Below, one piece after another: positions 33,440 through 43,152 of a stretch of DNA of 64,000 nucleotides. The notes under the pieces were generated by a model. The model was given only the letters and a program-made list of their open reading frames with translations, was not told the DNA's origin and made no database searches. The position numbers and the translations under genes were made by a program. Numbering within the stretch: the first letter of the stretch is position 1; the number at the start of each line of letters is the position of its first letter. The stretch covers positions 1 through 64,000 of the forward strand of contig CAZVJF010000006.1 of assembly GCA_964627445.1 (NCBI GenBank). The letters run 5' to 3'. This DNA is from Luteibaculum sp964627445 (GTDB taxonomy: Bacteria > Bacteroidota > Bacteroidia > Flavobacteriales_D > Luteibaculaceae).

Positions 33440-35214
33440 TTGATCGTTTTAGTATTTTCACCACAACTGAGCATAGCCTGACCGAAGTAAGGATTGAGAA
33501 TTTCCTCTTTATTGCTCAACCAGTCTGCCCCTTTATTAGAATCGGCCATTGGGCAATGTTGTACATAAACAGTGGTAGAGATTGGTACAAAGGATTCTGC
33601 AATAGCTATCATTGATCTTGAAACTTCAATGAAACTCGCCCTTAGAGCTTTTATATCAGAAAGGTGTTCAAGATGCTGTGTACTCTGTTTCAATGCGGAT
33701 GATTGTTGCATCCAAAGCGTATGGGCATCTCCTTTGAAAAGATTCATGTTCACTTTTGAAAGGGAGCTGTTTATTTCATTTCCTGCTACTTTAGCTTTTT
33801 CAAAATCATCATTCACCAGCGCATTTTTCATTTTGAAATAGCTACCAAATAATGGTACTAGTGACTTTTTGGCTTCATCAGATATTGCTGTTTTCTTTGA
33901 TTTAACTGGCATATTTGTCATTGTAGTATTCTGGTTACCTCCATGATTATGACCAGTCATTGCTACACCACCTTCCGGATTCATCATGCTTGGTTTCCCT
34001 GCTAATTGAGCAGCAGCATCTATACTGAATGTACCATTGATTGCAATTTCTTCACCAGATTGTAAACCCGACTCTATCACATAACTTTCTCCTAACTCCG
34101 GTCCCAGTGTCACCTCTCGCATCAAGAAACCAACGCCTTGTGCTGAGGTTTGCATCACATAAACTACAGAGCGTTTTCCCGTCCACATAACGGCAGTTTT
34201 GGGAACGGTCAAAGATGTATTAGAGGTATTGGTTTTTGACTCAATCGTTCCGCTGGCAAACATTTCCGGTTTGAGCAGTAATTCCTTGTTTGCGGTTTCA
34301 ATTCTGGCTTTCGCTACTCTTGTTTTCGGGTCAATGACAGGGTCGATATAGCTAATCGCTCCATTAAAGGTTTTACCTGGTAAAGATTGGATGGTGTATG
34401 AAACTGCATCACCTTTCTTTATCCAACTCATATCCGATTCATAGACATCAAATAGCACCCATACTTTGGAAAGGTCTGCAATTTCGTATAGGGCTTCACC
34501 TTGTTTAATATAGTCACCAAGATTGACCCTTTTTTGAGTAACATAGCCCGAAACATTTGCAAGAATTGGAAACTGTTCAATTGTTTTATCAGATGCCAAT
34601 ATCTGGTCTATCTGCTTGTCTGTGAGCTTCCAGTTTTTCAACTTTTCTTTTGCCGCAGTGAACAATGCAGGCTGGGTTTCTTTGATTTTTTTTGCTTCAA
34701 ACAGTTCTTCTTGTGCGGTGACTAAATCAGGAGAATAGATGTAAGCTATGATCTGACCTTCTTTAACAAAGTCCCCTGTAAAGTTGACGGTTAGTTTTTC
34801 AACCCTACCAGGTATGTGAGAAGATTGCGTGTAAAGCAATCGTTCATCGGCCTGTACTTTTCCTGTTAAGCGTAAAGATTTATTAGTATTGCCCCTTCCA
34901 ACTTTCATGGTTTGAACCTGAGCGAGCTGCATGGCTGTTGGAGACATACTTACCGCCATTGGGTCAACTTCATTGGTTTCGCTTTCCATCGGAATTAAAT
35001 CCATTCCGCAAATAGGACAATCACCTGGTTCATTTTTTCTGATCTGAGGGTGCATGGAGCAAGTCCAAATTGTCTCTTTTGCCTCACTAGCGTTGTGGAT
35101 GTGTTCATTCTCGGAAGTCTTATCAGTGCCACCGAATATTAACCATCCCAATATCAGACCAATAGCTAGTGTGCTAATGGCGATAATGACTGTTGATCTA
35201 TTTATATTTTTCAT
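33436..35214 (-). CDS. cusB: CusB-type RND efflux adaptor with HMBD and DUF3347 domains
   Basis: A 592-aa periplasmic adaptor. After the N-terminal anchor (TVIIAISTLAIGLILGWLIF) is a heavy-metal-binding domain (WTCSMHPQIRKNEPGDCPICGMDLIPM, about 49-77). The membrane-fusion core follows (LRLTGKVQADERLLYTQSSHIPGRVEKL ... QGEALYEIADLSKVWVLFDVYE). The chain ends with a DUF3347 domain (about 450-590, QHCPMADSNKGADWLSN, MLSCG). It links the CusA pump to the outer-membrane channel and probably captures periplasmic copper. Confidence 0.93.
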   Translation of the reverse strand: MKNINRSTVIIAISTLAIGLILGWLIFGGTDKTSENEHIHNASEAKETIWTCSMHPQIRKNEPGDCPICGMDLIPMESETNEVDPMAVSMSPTAMQLAQVQTMKVGRGNTNKSLRLTGKVQADERLLYTQSSHIPGRVEKLTVNFTGDFVKEGQIIAYIYSPDLVTAQEELFEAKKIKETQPALFTAAKEKLKNWKLTDKQIDQILASDKTIEQFPILANVSGYVTQKRVNLGDYIKQGEALYEIADLSKVWVLFDVYESDMSWIKKGDAVSYTIQSLPGKTFNGAISYIDPVIDPKTRVAKARIETANKELLLKPEMFASGTIESKTNTSNTSLTVPKTAVMWTGKRSVVYVMQTSAQGVGFLMREVTLGPELGESYVIESGLQSGEEIAINGTFSIDAAAQLAGKPSMMNPEGGVAMTGHNHGGNQNTTMTNMPVKSKKTAISDEAKKSLVPLFGSYFKMKNALVNDDFEKAKVAGNEINSSLSKVNMNLFKGDAHTLWMQQSSALKQSTQHLEHLSDIKALRASFIEVSRSMIAIAESFVPISTTVYVQHCPMADSNKGADWLSNKEEILNPYFGQAMLSCGENTKTIK

Positions 35215-35215
35215 C

Positions 35216-37273
35216 TTATTTCTTTATTTGACGTTTTAATAATTGTGCATTCAATGCGACTATTACAGTGCTTAGGCTCATCAGTACTGCACCAATAGCA
35301 GGGCTAAGGATAATACCAATGCTTGCTAAGGCACCTGCCGCCAATGGAACTGCAAGAATGTTGTATCCGGCTGCCCACCAAAGGTTTTGCATCATTTTTT
35401 TGTATGTAGCTGAGCCAAAAAGGATAAGGTTTGCAATGTCCTTTGGATTGCTGTTGACCAAAACAATATCAGCTGTTTCTGCTGCAACATCAGTCCCAGA
35501 ACCTACCGCGATTCCAACATTGGCCTGAGCCAAGGCAGGAGCATCATTGACTCCATCACCCGTCATGGCTACAAATTCACCTTTTTCCTGAAGCTCTTTA
35601 ATGATGCGTTGTTTGTCTTCTGGCAAGACTTCAGCAAAGTAATCATCCAGAGAAAGTTGTTCGCTCACTGCTTTTGCAACTTGTTGATTGTCACCAGTAG
35701 CCATGTAAACTTTTATACCCCTTTCTTTTAAAGTGTTGATAGCAGATAAAGATTCTGATCGTACTTCGTCTGCAAGAGCGATATAGCCAGCTAGAGCGTT
35801 ATCAATCAATACAAATACAACAGTCTCATCATCAGTTTTAAATGCATCAGAAGGAGCATCAATTCCTTGTTCTTTGAGCATTCCGGGACTTACAATTTTG
35901 ATTTCCTCTCCGTTTAGCTTTGCACTAATTCCTTTCCCTGTAATATTTTGGAAGTTTTCAGGTTCTTGTAATGCCAAATCTTTCGATTTTGCTTTGCGGA
36001 CGATACCTGCTGCAATAGGGTGTTCAGAACTGTTTTCGATAGAGGCTGCTATTTGTAACAAATCATCATCTGATAAGTGGTCAGATACACTTTTGAAACG
36101 TGTTACCCCAAACTCACCTTTGGTTAAGGTGCCAGTCTTGTCAAAAATGATGGCTGTAATGTTTCGAGCGTTTTCAAAGGCAGTTCTATTACGAATCAGC
36201 AATCCGTTTTTGGCGGATACAGCCGTGGAAATCGCAACAACCAACGGAACAGCCAAGCCCAATGCGTGAGGACAGGAAATGATCATCACAGTAACCATGC
36301 GTTCCAAAGCGTATTCAAAATCTTTTCCTAAACTTAACCACACTACCAGAGTGGTGACACCTGCACCCAGGGCAATGTAGAATAACCAGGCAGCAGCCTT
36401 ATCTGCCAGATTTTGGGTTTTAGATTTCGTTTCCTGAGCTTCCTTCACCATTCCTATCACCTTAGACAAGTAGGAATCTTCGCCCGTATGCTTCACTTTG
36501 ATTTTTAAGGTGCCATTATCGTTGACAGAACCTCCGATGACCTGATTGTCCTTTTTCTTAGCGACAGGCTTTGATTCTCCTGTAAGCATAGACTCATTGA
36601 CATGACTTTCGCCTTCTACAACAATGCCATCTGCAGGTACTTTTTCTCCCGGACGTACCAATATGATGTCATTGCTTTTTAGATCGGCTATCGGTACATC
36701 CTCATGTTCACCACCTTCTTTGATTCTACGGGCAGTTGAGGGCATCATCTTGGCAAGTTCCTGCAAGGCATTTGATGCTCCCATTACGGATTTCATTTCT
36801 ATCCAATGCCCCAGAAGCATAATGACAATTAAGCTGGCCAATTCCCAAAAGAATATTTTTCCATCCAGGCCAAAAACGACTGCCGAGCTGTAGAAATAGG
36901 CGACTGATATAGCTAAAGCAATCAGCGTCATCATTCCCGGAGCTTTCTTTTTTATTTCTTCAGCCAATCCTTTCAAAAACGGCCAGCCTCCATAAAAGAA
37001 GATGACAGATGAAAGGATAAACTGAACATATCTGTCTCCGTTGAAACGAAGTTGATAACCCAATAACTCTTGAATCATTGGTGCTAGCACAATGATGGGT
37101 AGTGTGATGATCAAAGAAATCCAAAATCGTTTTTTGAAATCCTCAATCATGTGTTCATGATGTCCGTGATGGTCACTATGCGACTGATGTTGACCAGAGT
37201 GGTGGTCATGGTTGTGATGATCATGGCCATGACTATGATTTTCGTGCGTATGATTATGATGTTGATGTTCCAT
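35216..37273 (-). CDS. copB: Copper-translocating P-type ATPase, CopB-like
   Basis: A 685-aa P1B ATPase. The N terminus is a His-rich tail (HQHHNHTHENHSHGHDHHN) instead of CxxC HMA domains. The intramembrane motif is CPHALGLAVP (about residue 330), which marks the CopB (P1B-3) group. Phosphorylation site DKTGTLT, TGES actuator loop (MLTGESKPV) and GDGVNDAPAL hinge are all intact. Exports Cu(I)/Cu(II) or Ag(I) from the cytoplasm. It lies between cusB and the TolC-like gene with 1-2 nt gaps. Confidence 0.95.
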   Translation of the reverse strand: MEHQHHNHTHENHSHGHDHHNHDHHSGQHQSHSDHHGHHEHMIEDFKKRFWISLIITLPIIVLAPMIQELLGYQLRFNGDRYVQFILSSVIFFYGGWPFLKGLAEEIKKKAPGMMTLIALAISVAYFYSSAVVFGLDGKIFFWELASLIVIMLLGHWIEMKSVMGASNALQELAKMMPSTARRIKEGGEHEDVPIADLKSNDIILVRPGEKVPADGIVVEGESHVNESMLTGESKPVAKKKDNQVIGGSVNDNGTLKIKVKHTGEDSYLSKVIGMVKEAQETKSKTQNLADKAAAWLFYIALGAGVTTLVVWLSLGKDFEYALERMVTVMIISCPHALGLAVPLVVAISTAVSAKNGLLIRNRTAFENARNITAIIFDKTGTLTKGEFGVTRFKSVSDHLSDDDLLQIAASIENSSEHPIAAGIVRKAKSKDLALQEPENFQNITGKGISAKLNGEEIKIVSPGMLKEQGIDAPSDAFKTDDETVVFVLIDNALAGYIALADEVRSESLSAINTLKERGIKVYMATGDNQQVAKAVSEQLSLDDYFAEVLPEDKQRIIKELQEKGEFVAMTGDGVNDAPALAQANVGIAVGSGTDVAAETADIVLVNSNPKDIANLILFGSATYKKMMQNLWWAAGYNILAVPLAAGALASIGIILSPAIGAVLMSLSTVIVALNAQLLKRQIKK

Positions 37274-37275
37274 GA

Positions 37276-38508
37276 TTATTTCGTTTTAGCTGTGATATAA
37301 TCGAGTTCTGCTATTGCTATGTTGTAATCAGACAAGGCAGTAGCTTTCATTTTTTGATACTTTAGAATTTGTTGTTGCATTCTGAGGACCTCTTCAAAGT
37401 TCTTTCCTGAATTGCCATAAGCGGTAAAAAGTAGATTCAAAGACTGCTGAGATGTCATGATCTGTTCTTCATAAAGTATGATTTGGTCGAGTTGCTTTTG
37501 AATTTCGAACCAAATCATTTCATAAGTGCTTGTAAGTCTGTTTACCGCATCTTCTTTTTGTAGTGCATAAGATTCCTGCATCAGTTGGGCTTCCTTCTGA
37601 GCTGCTTTGTATTTCCCTCTGAAAATAGGGAGGCTCATAGTCACCATCGGCATCAATACGTCCTGACCATTATCAGGAACAGACATATCTGTTCGTTGGC
37701 CTACAATGACATAATCTAAGCCTACACCGATTTTAGGCATTCCTTGTTTGGTTGCGGCTAATTCCTGAGCTTCACTTGCCTTTATTTTTAAGTTCAACTC
37801 ATCGAGTAATGGATTGGAAGTCAATAGAGAATCCCTGCGATAGGTTACAGGCAAGTTTTCTACATACAAGGAATCCTGAACGATAATTGTCTCGTCTTCC
37901 TGTCGATTCAGTAGTTTGTTGAAACGGGTTTCAAGTGGCTTTTTCTTTTGCTCCAAAATGGACAAATTGGTCGCTGCATCTTTGAGCATTATATCTACCC
38001 TTAATACATCTACCATTGCACCCTTTCCGTTCTGAAACTTTACTGATGCAATGTCCTTGTATGACGATAGAATACTGATGTTTTCATTTTCAATCTCCAC
38101 CAGTCTTTTTAACTCATAAAGGGGGTAATATGCGGCAGCTACCTGATAAAGTAATTTGTTTCGGGCATCTAAAAACTCCTGATATTTTGCTTCTGCCATT
38201 AGTGTAGCAACATCTTCCTGAGCCTTTAGTGTGCCAAACCACGGGAACATTTGTGTCAAAGAAAAACGTGCCCTTTGAGGGCCTACACGAGTTTCTACCG
38301 GAGAAATGAAATAGCCAAAAGACAAATTTGGATCTGGTAAGCTGCTCACTTGTGCAACCCGTTCCATCGCTGCTTCAAAAGACTTGTATTTAGCCTGTAA
38401 TCCCGGATTGTTTTCAGCAGCAATTTTGAAATATTCATCTAGAGATTGGGCATTTGCCAAAATGGAAAATCCCAAAGTGATAACTGTAATTATAATGTAC
38501 TTTTTCAT
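37276..38508 (-). CDS. TolC-family outer-membrane channel (CusC-like)
   Basis: A 410-aa outer-membrane efflux protein. Signal peptide ends ILANA|QSLDE. Two long heptad-rich helical hairpins with the family NPGLQAKYKSFEAAMERV start and NPLLDELNLKIKASEAQELAATKQGMPKIGVGLDYV repeat are visible. Works with CusA/CusB as the exit duct. Coupled to cusA by a 4-nt overlap. About 410 aa, slightly short but normal for Bacteroidota. Confidence 0.92.
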   Translation of the reverse strand: MKKYIIITVITLGFSILANAQSLDEYFKIAAENNPGLQAKYKSFEAAMERVAQVSSLPDPNLSFGYFISPVETRVGPQRARFSLTQMFPWFGTLKAQEDVATLMAEAKYQEFLDARNKLLYQVAAAYYPLYELKRLVEIENENISILSSYKDIASVKFQNGKGAMVDVLRVDIMLKDAATNLSILEQKKKPLETRFNKLLNRQEDETIIVQDSLYVENLPVTYRRDSLLTSNPLLDELNLKIKASEAQELAATKQGMPKIGVGLDYVIVGQRTDMSVPDNGQDVLMPMVTMSLPIFRGKYKAAQKEAQLMQESYALQKEDAVNRLTSTYEMIWFEIQKQLDQIILYEEQIMTSQQSLNLLFTAYGNSGKNFEEVLRMQQQILKYQKMKATALSDYNIAIAELDYITAKTK

Positions 38509-41500
38509 GATTGTGCTTTTAGGATTTTACGTTCTTCTCTCCAGCAATAAATCACGGGTACAATGAAAATGCTGATTAATGCGAAGGCCATGCCACCGAA
38601 TGATGGGATTGCCATAGGTATCATGATGTCTGAACCACGGCCTGTAGAGGTAAGTACAGGCAAAAGGGCAATCATGGTAGTACTTACAGTCATCAACGCT
38701 GGCTTTATTCTTCTGAGTCCTGCTTCAATTACCGCCTGTCTTACTTCTTCATGAGTGGCGGGTTTATTGCGTTCAAAACTTTGATCCAGGTAGGTGGCAA
38801 TCAAAACGCCATCATCGGTGGCTACACCAAATAGGGCTATAAATCCTACCCATACCGCTACGCTTAAATTGACGGTATGCATTTGAAATAGCTCTCGAAT
38901 ATTGGTGCCGAATAATGAAAAATCTACAAACCAATCCTGACCATACAGCCAGAGCATAATAAAGCCTCCACTAAATGCCATAGCAATACCCGTAAACACC
39001 ATAAGCGAAGTAGAAACGGATTTGAATTGGAAGTAAAGAATGAGGAATACAATACCTAGCACCAGCGGAACGATAATGGATAGCCGTTTCTCTGCACGAA
39101 CCTGATTTTCATAACTACCTGAGAATTTGTAGCTCACCCCAGAGGGCACGTTTAGTTCACCTGAGTCAATCTTGTCTTGAATTGTCTTTTGAGCATCATT
39201 TACCACTGTGACCTCAGAGAACCCATCTCTCTTGTCAAAAAGGACATAACCTACCAGGAAGGTTTCTTCGCTTTTTATAGCTTGTGGCCCTCTTATGTAT
39301 TCAAAATCTACTATTTGAGACAAAGGAATTTGCGCACCAGTTGGTGTAGGCATCAGTATTTTTCCCAATGCTTCAGGGTCGTCCCTTAATTCTCTTGGAT
39401 AGCGCACTCTTACAGGAAAGCGTTCACGTCCTTCTACGGTAGAGGTTATTTTCATACCACCAATAGCAGTCTCAATCGTCTGCTGCACATCTTCTATATT
39501 CAATCCATATCGTGAAATTTCATCCCTGTTTATGTTGAGATGGATGTACGGTTTACCTACAATTCTATCTGCAAAAACGGCTTCTGCCTTAACCGATGGA
39601 ACTTCTTTAAGAATATTTTCTAATTGTAAACCGAAGTTCTCAATGGTTTTTAGGTCAGGGCCATACACCTTTATGCCCATTGGTGCTCTCATCCCTGTTT
39701 GGAGCATGACCAATCGGGTTTCTATAGGTTGAAGTTTAGGTGCAGAAGTAACCCCTGGTAATTTGGTTACATTGACTATTTCATTCCAAATGTCATCGGG
39801 AGATTTGATGTGGTCTCTCCAGTTGCGGTAATACTCACCATTTTCATCAGCAATTAATTCATTCGCCTCTATTCCTCGCTCCAAACCTTCAGCGTTGGTT
39901 AGAGTATCACCGGATACGGTAATAAATCTATTGTCTTTATCTACCTTGAATCTCTGTCTGTGCCCTTTTTTATTGAGAATGTATTCGGATTTGTAATTGA
40001 TAATATTCTCATACATGGATATGGGTGCAGGATCTAGTGCAGATTCTACCCGTCCCAGTTTGCCTACAGTCAATTCAACTTCCGGGATATTTGTGAGTAA
40101 CATATCCAATTGGCCAACCACTTTGCGATTGTATTCTACCCCGGAGTGAGGCATAGATGTAGGCATCAACAAAAAGCTACCTTCATCAAGGGAAGGCATA
40201 AATTCTTTACCAATCCCCGGAAAGGTATGTACCATAGTTGACCATCCTTTCGTTTGATTGATATTCCATCCTACCTTTTCAAAGCTTTTTGAAACAAAGC
40301 CAAAAACGCTATTGAAGCCAAGCCAGATAGTTGCCCCTAGAAAAATCAGGATTGTCGGAATGATCAGGAACTTTATCTTGTTGTTCAAACACCAGTTGAG
40401 AATTTGTTTATACTGATATTCCAACAGGGTAAAACCACCCAGAATACAACCCACAAGTAAGGATACAAAAATGAAGTTGATGAATAGAGACTGAGAAGCT
40501 CCTAAAGGCAGCCAGTATTTAGCCAAAAGCCATACTACGCCAATTAGTACAACAATTAACTCCGCATAGCTCAGTAAGAATTTCCAGATTCGTGAAAGTT
40601 CTTTACTCTTAATTCTTTCCAAGTTTTTGATGATACCTATAGCACCGAAAAGAATGAGCAGTACACCAGCCCAAATCTGCCCTAAAATGAGGCTAACAAT
40701 TCCTAGTGATGCTAAACCATAATGGCCATACTTTTTCAGAATCTTATTCTTGATATTGAAGCCAAAAAACCAATGTGCGAGGGTTGGCAGAATCAGTAAG
40801 GAAACGATCAAAGCAGCTAAAAGTGCAAATGACTTTGTGAATGCCAATGGACCAAACAGCTTACCTTCGGCTGCCTGCATGGTAAATACAGGAATAAAAC
40901 TAACGATGGTAGTAGATACAGCAGTTAGAATTGCAGTGGCTACTTCTGATGCTCCGTTGTAAATAGTTTCAATAAGTTTTTGACCGGGAGGAGCTTCGTC
41001 TATATGTTTTATGATGTTTTCAGAAAGGATGATTCCTAAATCCACCATTGTACCGATAGCAATGGCGATTCCTGATAGCGCCACGATGTTAGCATCTACA
41101 CCAAAATAGCGCATGGCTATAAACACCATGAGTACGGCAATAGGAAGAAGGCTGGAAATGAGGAATGAAGCTCTTAGGTTGTAAACCATCACAATTACCA
41201 CCAAAATAGTGATGAGTATTTCCAGTGATAAGGCTTCTTCTAATGTGCCTAAGGTCTCGTAAATCAATTCTGAGCGATCATAGAACGGAACAATTGTTAG
41301 CTGGCTCTCTCTGCCGTCAGCTAATGTTTTCTTAGGAAGACCAGGCGCAATTTCATTGATTTTATCTTTTACATTATTAATTACTTGTAAAGGGTTTGCT
41401 CCATATCTGGCCACCACTACACCACCCACTACTTCTGCACCGTCCTTATCAAGGATACCCCGCCTTGTTGCAGGGCCTAGTGTTACAACTCCTATATCCT

Positions 41501-42329
41501 TTATTCTAATCGGTACGTTATCTTGTACCGCAACTACGGCCTTCTCTATGTCTTGTACTTTTTTGACATAACCTAAACCTCGTACTAAGTATTCGGCTTG
41601 GTTTATTTCAATGGTTTTGGCACCTACATCTTTATTGGATTTTTGTACTGCCTGCATCACCCTGTGAAGCGGTATATTATAGGCTTTCAGGGCATCAGGA
41701 TTTACGTCAATCTGGTATTCTTTAACAAAACCACCAATAGAAGCAACTTCTGATACCCCTTCGGTTGCATTGAGGCCATACTTTACATAGAAATCCTGTA
41801 CTGTACGTATTTCATGTAAATCCCAACCACCAGTGGGGTTGCCGTCTTTATCCCTTCCTTCGAGGGTGTACCAATAGACTTGACCCAAAGCTGTTGCATC
41901 GGGACCTAAAGCAGGTTGTACTCCATCAGGTAAAAGCCCTGATGGCAGGGAATTGAGTTTTTCGAGGATTCTGGATCGAGACCAATAGAACTCTACATCT
42001 TCTGAAAAGATGATATAGATGCTGGAAAATCCGAATATGGATGAACTCCTGATCGACTTGACACCAGGTATACCTAATAAGTAGGTAGTTAATGGATATG
42101 AGATTTGATCTTCAATATCCTGTGGCGAACGGCCTGACCACTGGGTAAAAACGATTTGTTGGTTTTCGCCAATGTCCGGTATAGCATCCACAGGGACAGG
42201 GTCAGAAGGCAATGCACCCACCTGCCATCCAAATGGAGCAGTTACAATTCCCCAGGCCACAAAGCCTGTAAGGACGAGAATAGTGACCAACTTATTCTCT
42301 AAGAAATATTTTATGATTTTATTAAGCAT
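38505..42329 (-). CDS. cusA: CusA-type heavy-metal RND pump, enlarged
   Basis: A 1274-aa inner-membrane proton antiporter for Cu(I)/Ag(I). RND signatures include VALSGIAIAIGTMVDLGIILSENI (helix 4 region, acidic proton relay) and GVATDDGVLIATYLDQ. A Met-rich segment (SLDEGSFLLMPTSMPHSGVEY) is typical of CusA. It is about 230 aa longer than E. coli CusA, with extra membrane helices inserted after the first RND half (about residues 540-680) and a periplasmic insertion (about 800-860, GHRQRFKVDKDNRFITVSGD). Such long forms occur in Bacteroidota. Confidence 0.95.
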   Translation of the reverse strand: MLNKIIKYFLENKLVTILVLTGFVAWGIVTAPFGWQVGALPSDPVPVDAIPDIGENQQIVFTQWSGRSPQDIEDQISYPLTTYLLGIPGVKSIRSSSIFGFSSIYIIFSEDVEFYWSRSRILEKLNSLPSGLLPDGVQPALGPDATALGQVYWYTLEGRDKDGNPTGGWDLHEIRTVQDFYVKYGLNATEGVSEVASIGGFVKEYQIDVNPDALKAYNIPLHRVMQAVQKSNKDVGAKTIEINQAEYLVRGLGYVKKVQDIEKAVVAVQDNVPIRIKDIGVVTLGPATRRGILDKDGAEVVGGVVVARYGANPLQVINNVKDKINEIAPGLPKKTLADGRESQLTIVPFYDRSELIYETLGTLEEALSLEILITILVVIVMVYNLRASFLISSLLPIAVLMVFIAMRYFGVDANIVALSGIAIAIGTMVDLGIILSENIIKHIDEAPPGQKLIETIYNGASEVATAILTAVSTTIVSFIPVFTMQAAEGKLFGPLAFTKSFALLAALIVSLLILPTLAHWFFGFNIKNKILKKYGHYGLASLGIVSLILGQIWAGVLLILFGAIGIIKNLERIKSKELSRIWKFLLSYAELIVVLIGVVWLLAKYWLPLGASQSLFINFIFVSLLVGCILGGFTLLEYQYKQILNWCLNNKIKFLIIPTILIFLGATIWLGFNSVFGFVSKSFEKVGWNINQTKGWSTMVHTFPGIGKEFMPSLDEGSFLLMPTSMPHSGVEYNRKVVGQLDMLLTNIPEVELTVGKLGRVESALDPAPISMYENIINYKSEYILNKKGHRQRFKVDKDNRFITVSGDTLTNAEGLERGIEANELIADENGEYYRNWRDHIKSPDDIWNEIVNVTKLPGVTSAPKLQPIETRLVMLQTGMRAPMGIKVYGPDLKTIENFGLQLENILKEVPSVKAEAVFADRIVGKPYIHLNINRDEISRYGLNIEDVQQTIETAIGGMKITSTVEGRERFPVRVRYPRELRDDPEALGKILMPTPTGAQIPLSQIVDFEYIRGPQAIKSEETFLVGYVLFDKRDGFSEVTVVNDAQKTIQDKIDSGELNVPSGVSYKFSGSYENQVRAEKRLSIIVPLVLGIVFLILYFQFKSVSTSLMVFTGIAMAFSGGFIMLWLYGQDWFVDFSLFGTNIRELFQMHTVNLSVAVWVGFIALFGVATDDGVLIATYLDQSFERNKPATHEEVRQAVIEAGLRRIKPALMTVSTTMIALLPVLTSTGRGSDIMIPMAIPSFGGMAFALISIFIVPVIYCWREERKILKAQS

Positions 42330-42433
42330 AATACATTTGAGTTTGATTGAACAGAAATAGATTGTTCAATGGCAATAAATGCCACTATGCTCCATAGTAA
42401 CAAGACCAGGAGCATCAAATTGTATTATGCGAT

Positions 42434-42853
42434 TTAAATTAAAAAGGTCTGGAAAAGGACTTGAATGTCCTTGTCAGGTATGGGGGGAGAGTAATAGGTG
42501 TTATGAACGAGAGATTGATCAGCAAATAAAACAGGCTGAACAAACGAATGTATGAATGCAACGAAAAAAACAGGGGTAAACTCAACAGATGTAGCTTGCA
42601 CATCTGCATTTTCATCCAACTGCAATAACTGATGTTGATTTTCGCAGCAAGGTTTCTGCTTTATTTGTTTCTCTTTGGATGGAATGGATTCGCACTCTCT
42701 ATCCATGTCAGGCATACCACAATCAGGATTATGAAGCCCGATTGAAAAAGAAGTCTCCACCGCTTCACCACCACAAAAATGGGTGTTCATTGTAAAACCC
42801 ACGTTGGAAACCAACATGAGCAAAGCGAGCGGTATGGAAATTATTCTTTTCAC
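42434..42853 (-). CDS. HYC_CC_PP family metal-associated protein
   Basis: A 139-aa exported protein. Signal-like N terminus, then THFCGGE, the KPCCENQHQLLQLDENADVQA motif and the end YYSPPIPDKDIQVLFQTFLI, which together define the HYC_CC_PP family (H-Y/F-C, CC, PPxPxxDxxVLxQxFLI). These proteins sit next to copper pumps in Bacteroidota and may help metal capture. It is 104 nt upstream of cusA and probably heads the copper operon. Confidence 0.85.
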   Translation of the reverse strand: MKRIISIPLALLMLVSNVGFTMNTHFCGGEAVETSFSIGLHNPDCGMPDMDRECESIPSKEKQIKQKPCCENQHQLLQLDENADVQATSVEFTPVFFVAFIHSFVQPVLFADQSLVHNTYYSPPIPDKDIQVLFQTFLI

Positions 42854-42909
42854 CTAAAACAAATTTACGAATTTTGAATGGGCTTGTTTTATAGAATTTT
42901 GATTTTTCT

Positions 42910-43059
42910 TTATAAGATTTGGTATTGAAAGAGCATAATCAGTGACATGCCAACCATAGAAAGGTCTTCAACCATGGTTACTGTGCTCATGGGTAGGTTG
43001 AAAACGTCCCCTAAATAAGCACATTTAATCTTCTTCTTATCCATGTTGCTTTTTATGTT
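42910..43059 (-). pseudogene. 3' fragment of a MauE/DoxX-like membrane protein
   Basis: The last 44 codons (MDKKKIKCAYLGDVFNLPMSTVTMVEDLSMVGMSLIMLF...) match the C-terminal end of the MauE-like membrane proteins commonly found beside HYC_CC_PP genes (K-C-A-C-L-G...LPMSTVTxxED). The 5' part is missing: immediately upstream the sequence becomes interspersed repeat copy C. Interpreted as a gene truncated by a rearrangement at the repeat. Confidence 0.65.
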
Positions 43060-43060
43060 T

Positions 43061-43134
43061 TGTGCGGTGCAGGAAGTGGGTGAATGAAGAGAGTGAGGCA
43101 CGAGCGAACGGAATGAACCTACTGTAGGCACATG
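43061..43134 (+). repeat. Interspersed repeat, copy C
   Basis: 74 bp, TGTGCGGTGCAGGAAGTGGG ... GAACCTACTGTAGGCACATG. Same orientation as copy B. Copies B and C enclose the whole copper module (31.4-43.06 kb), and the truncated MauE-like gene ends at this copy. Confidence 0.75.
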
Positions 43135-43152
43135 GTTGTGGAATTGGTTTAG

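Noticed and set aside
31313..43134. Composite transposon around the copper genes
   Set aside because: The flanking repeats are 75 bp, without transposase genes or terminal inverted repeats; treated as recombination repeats.
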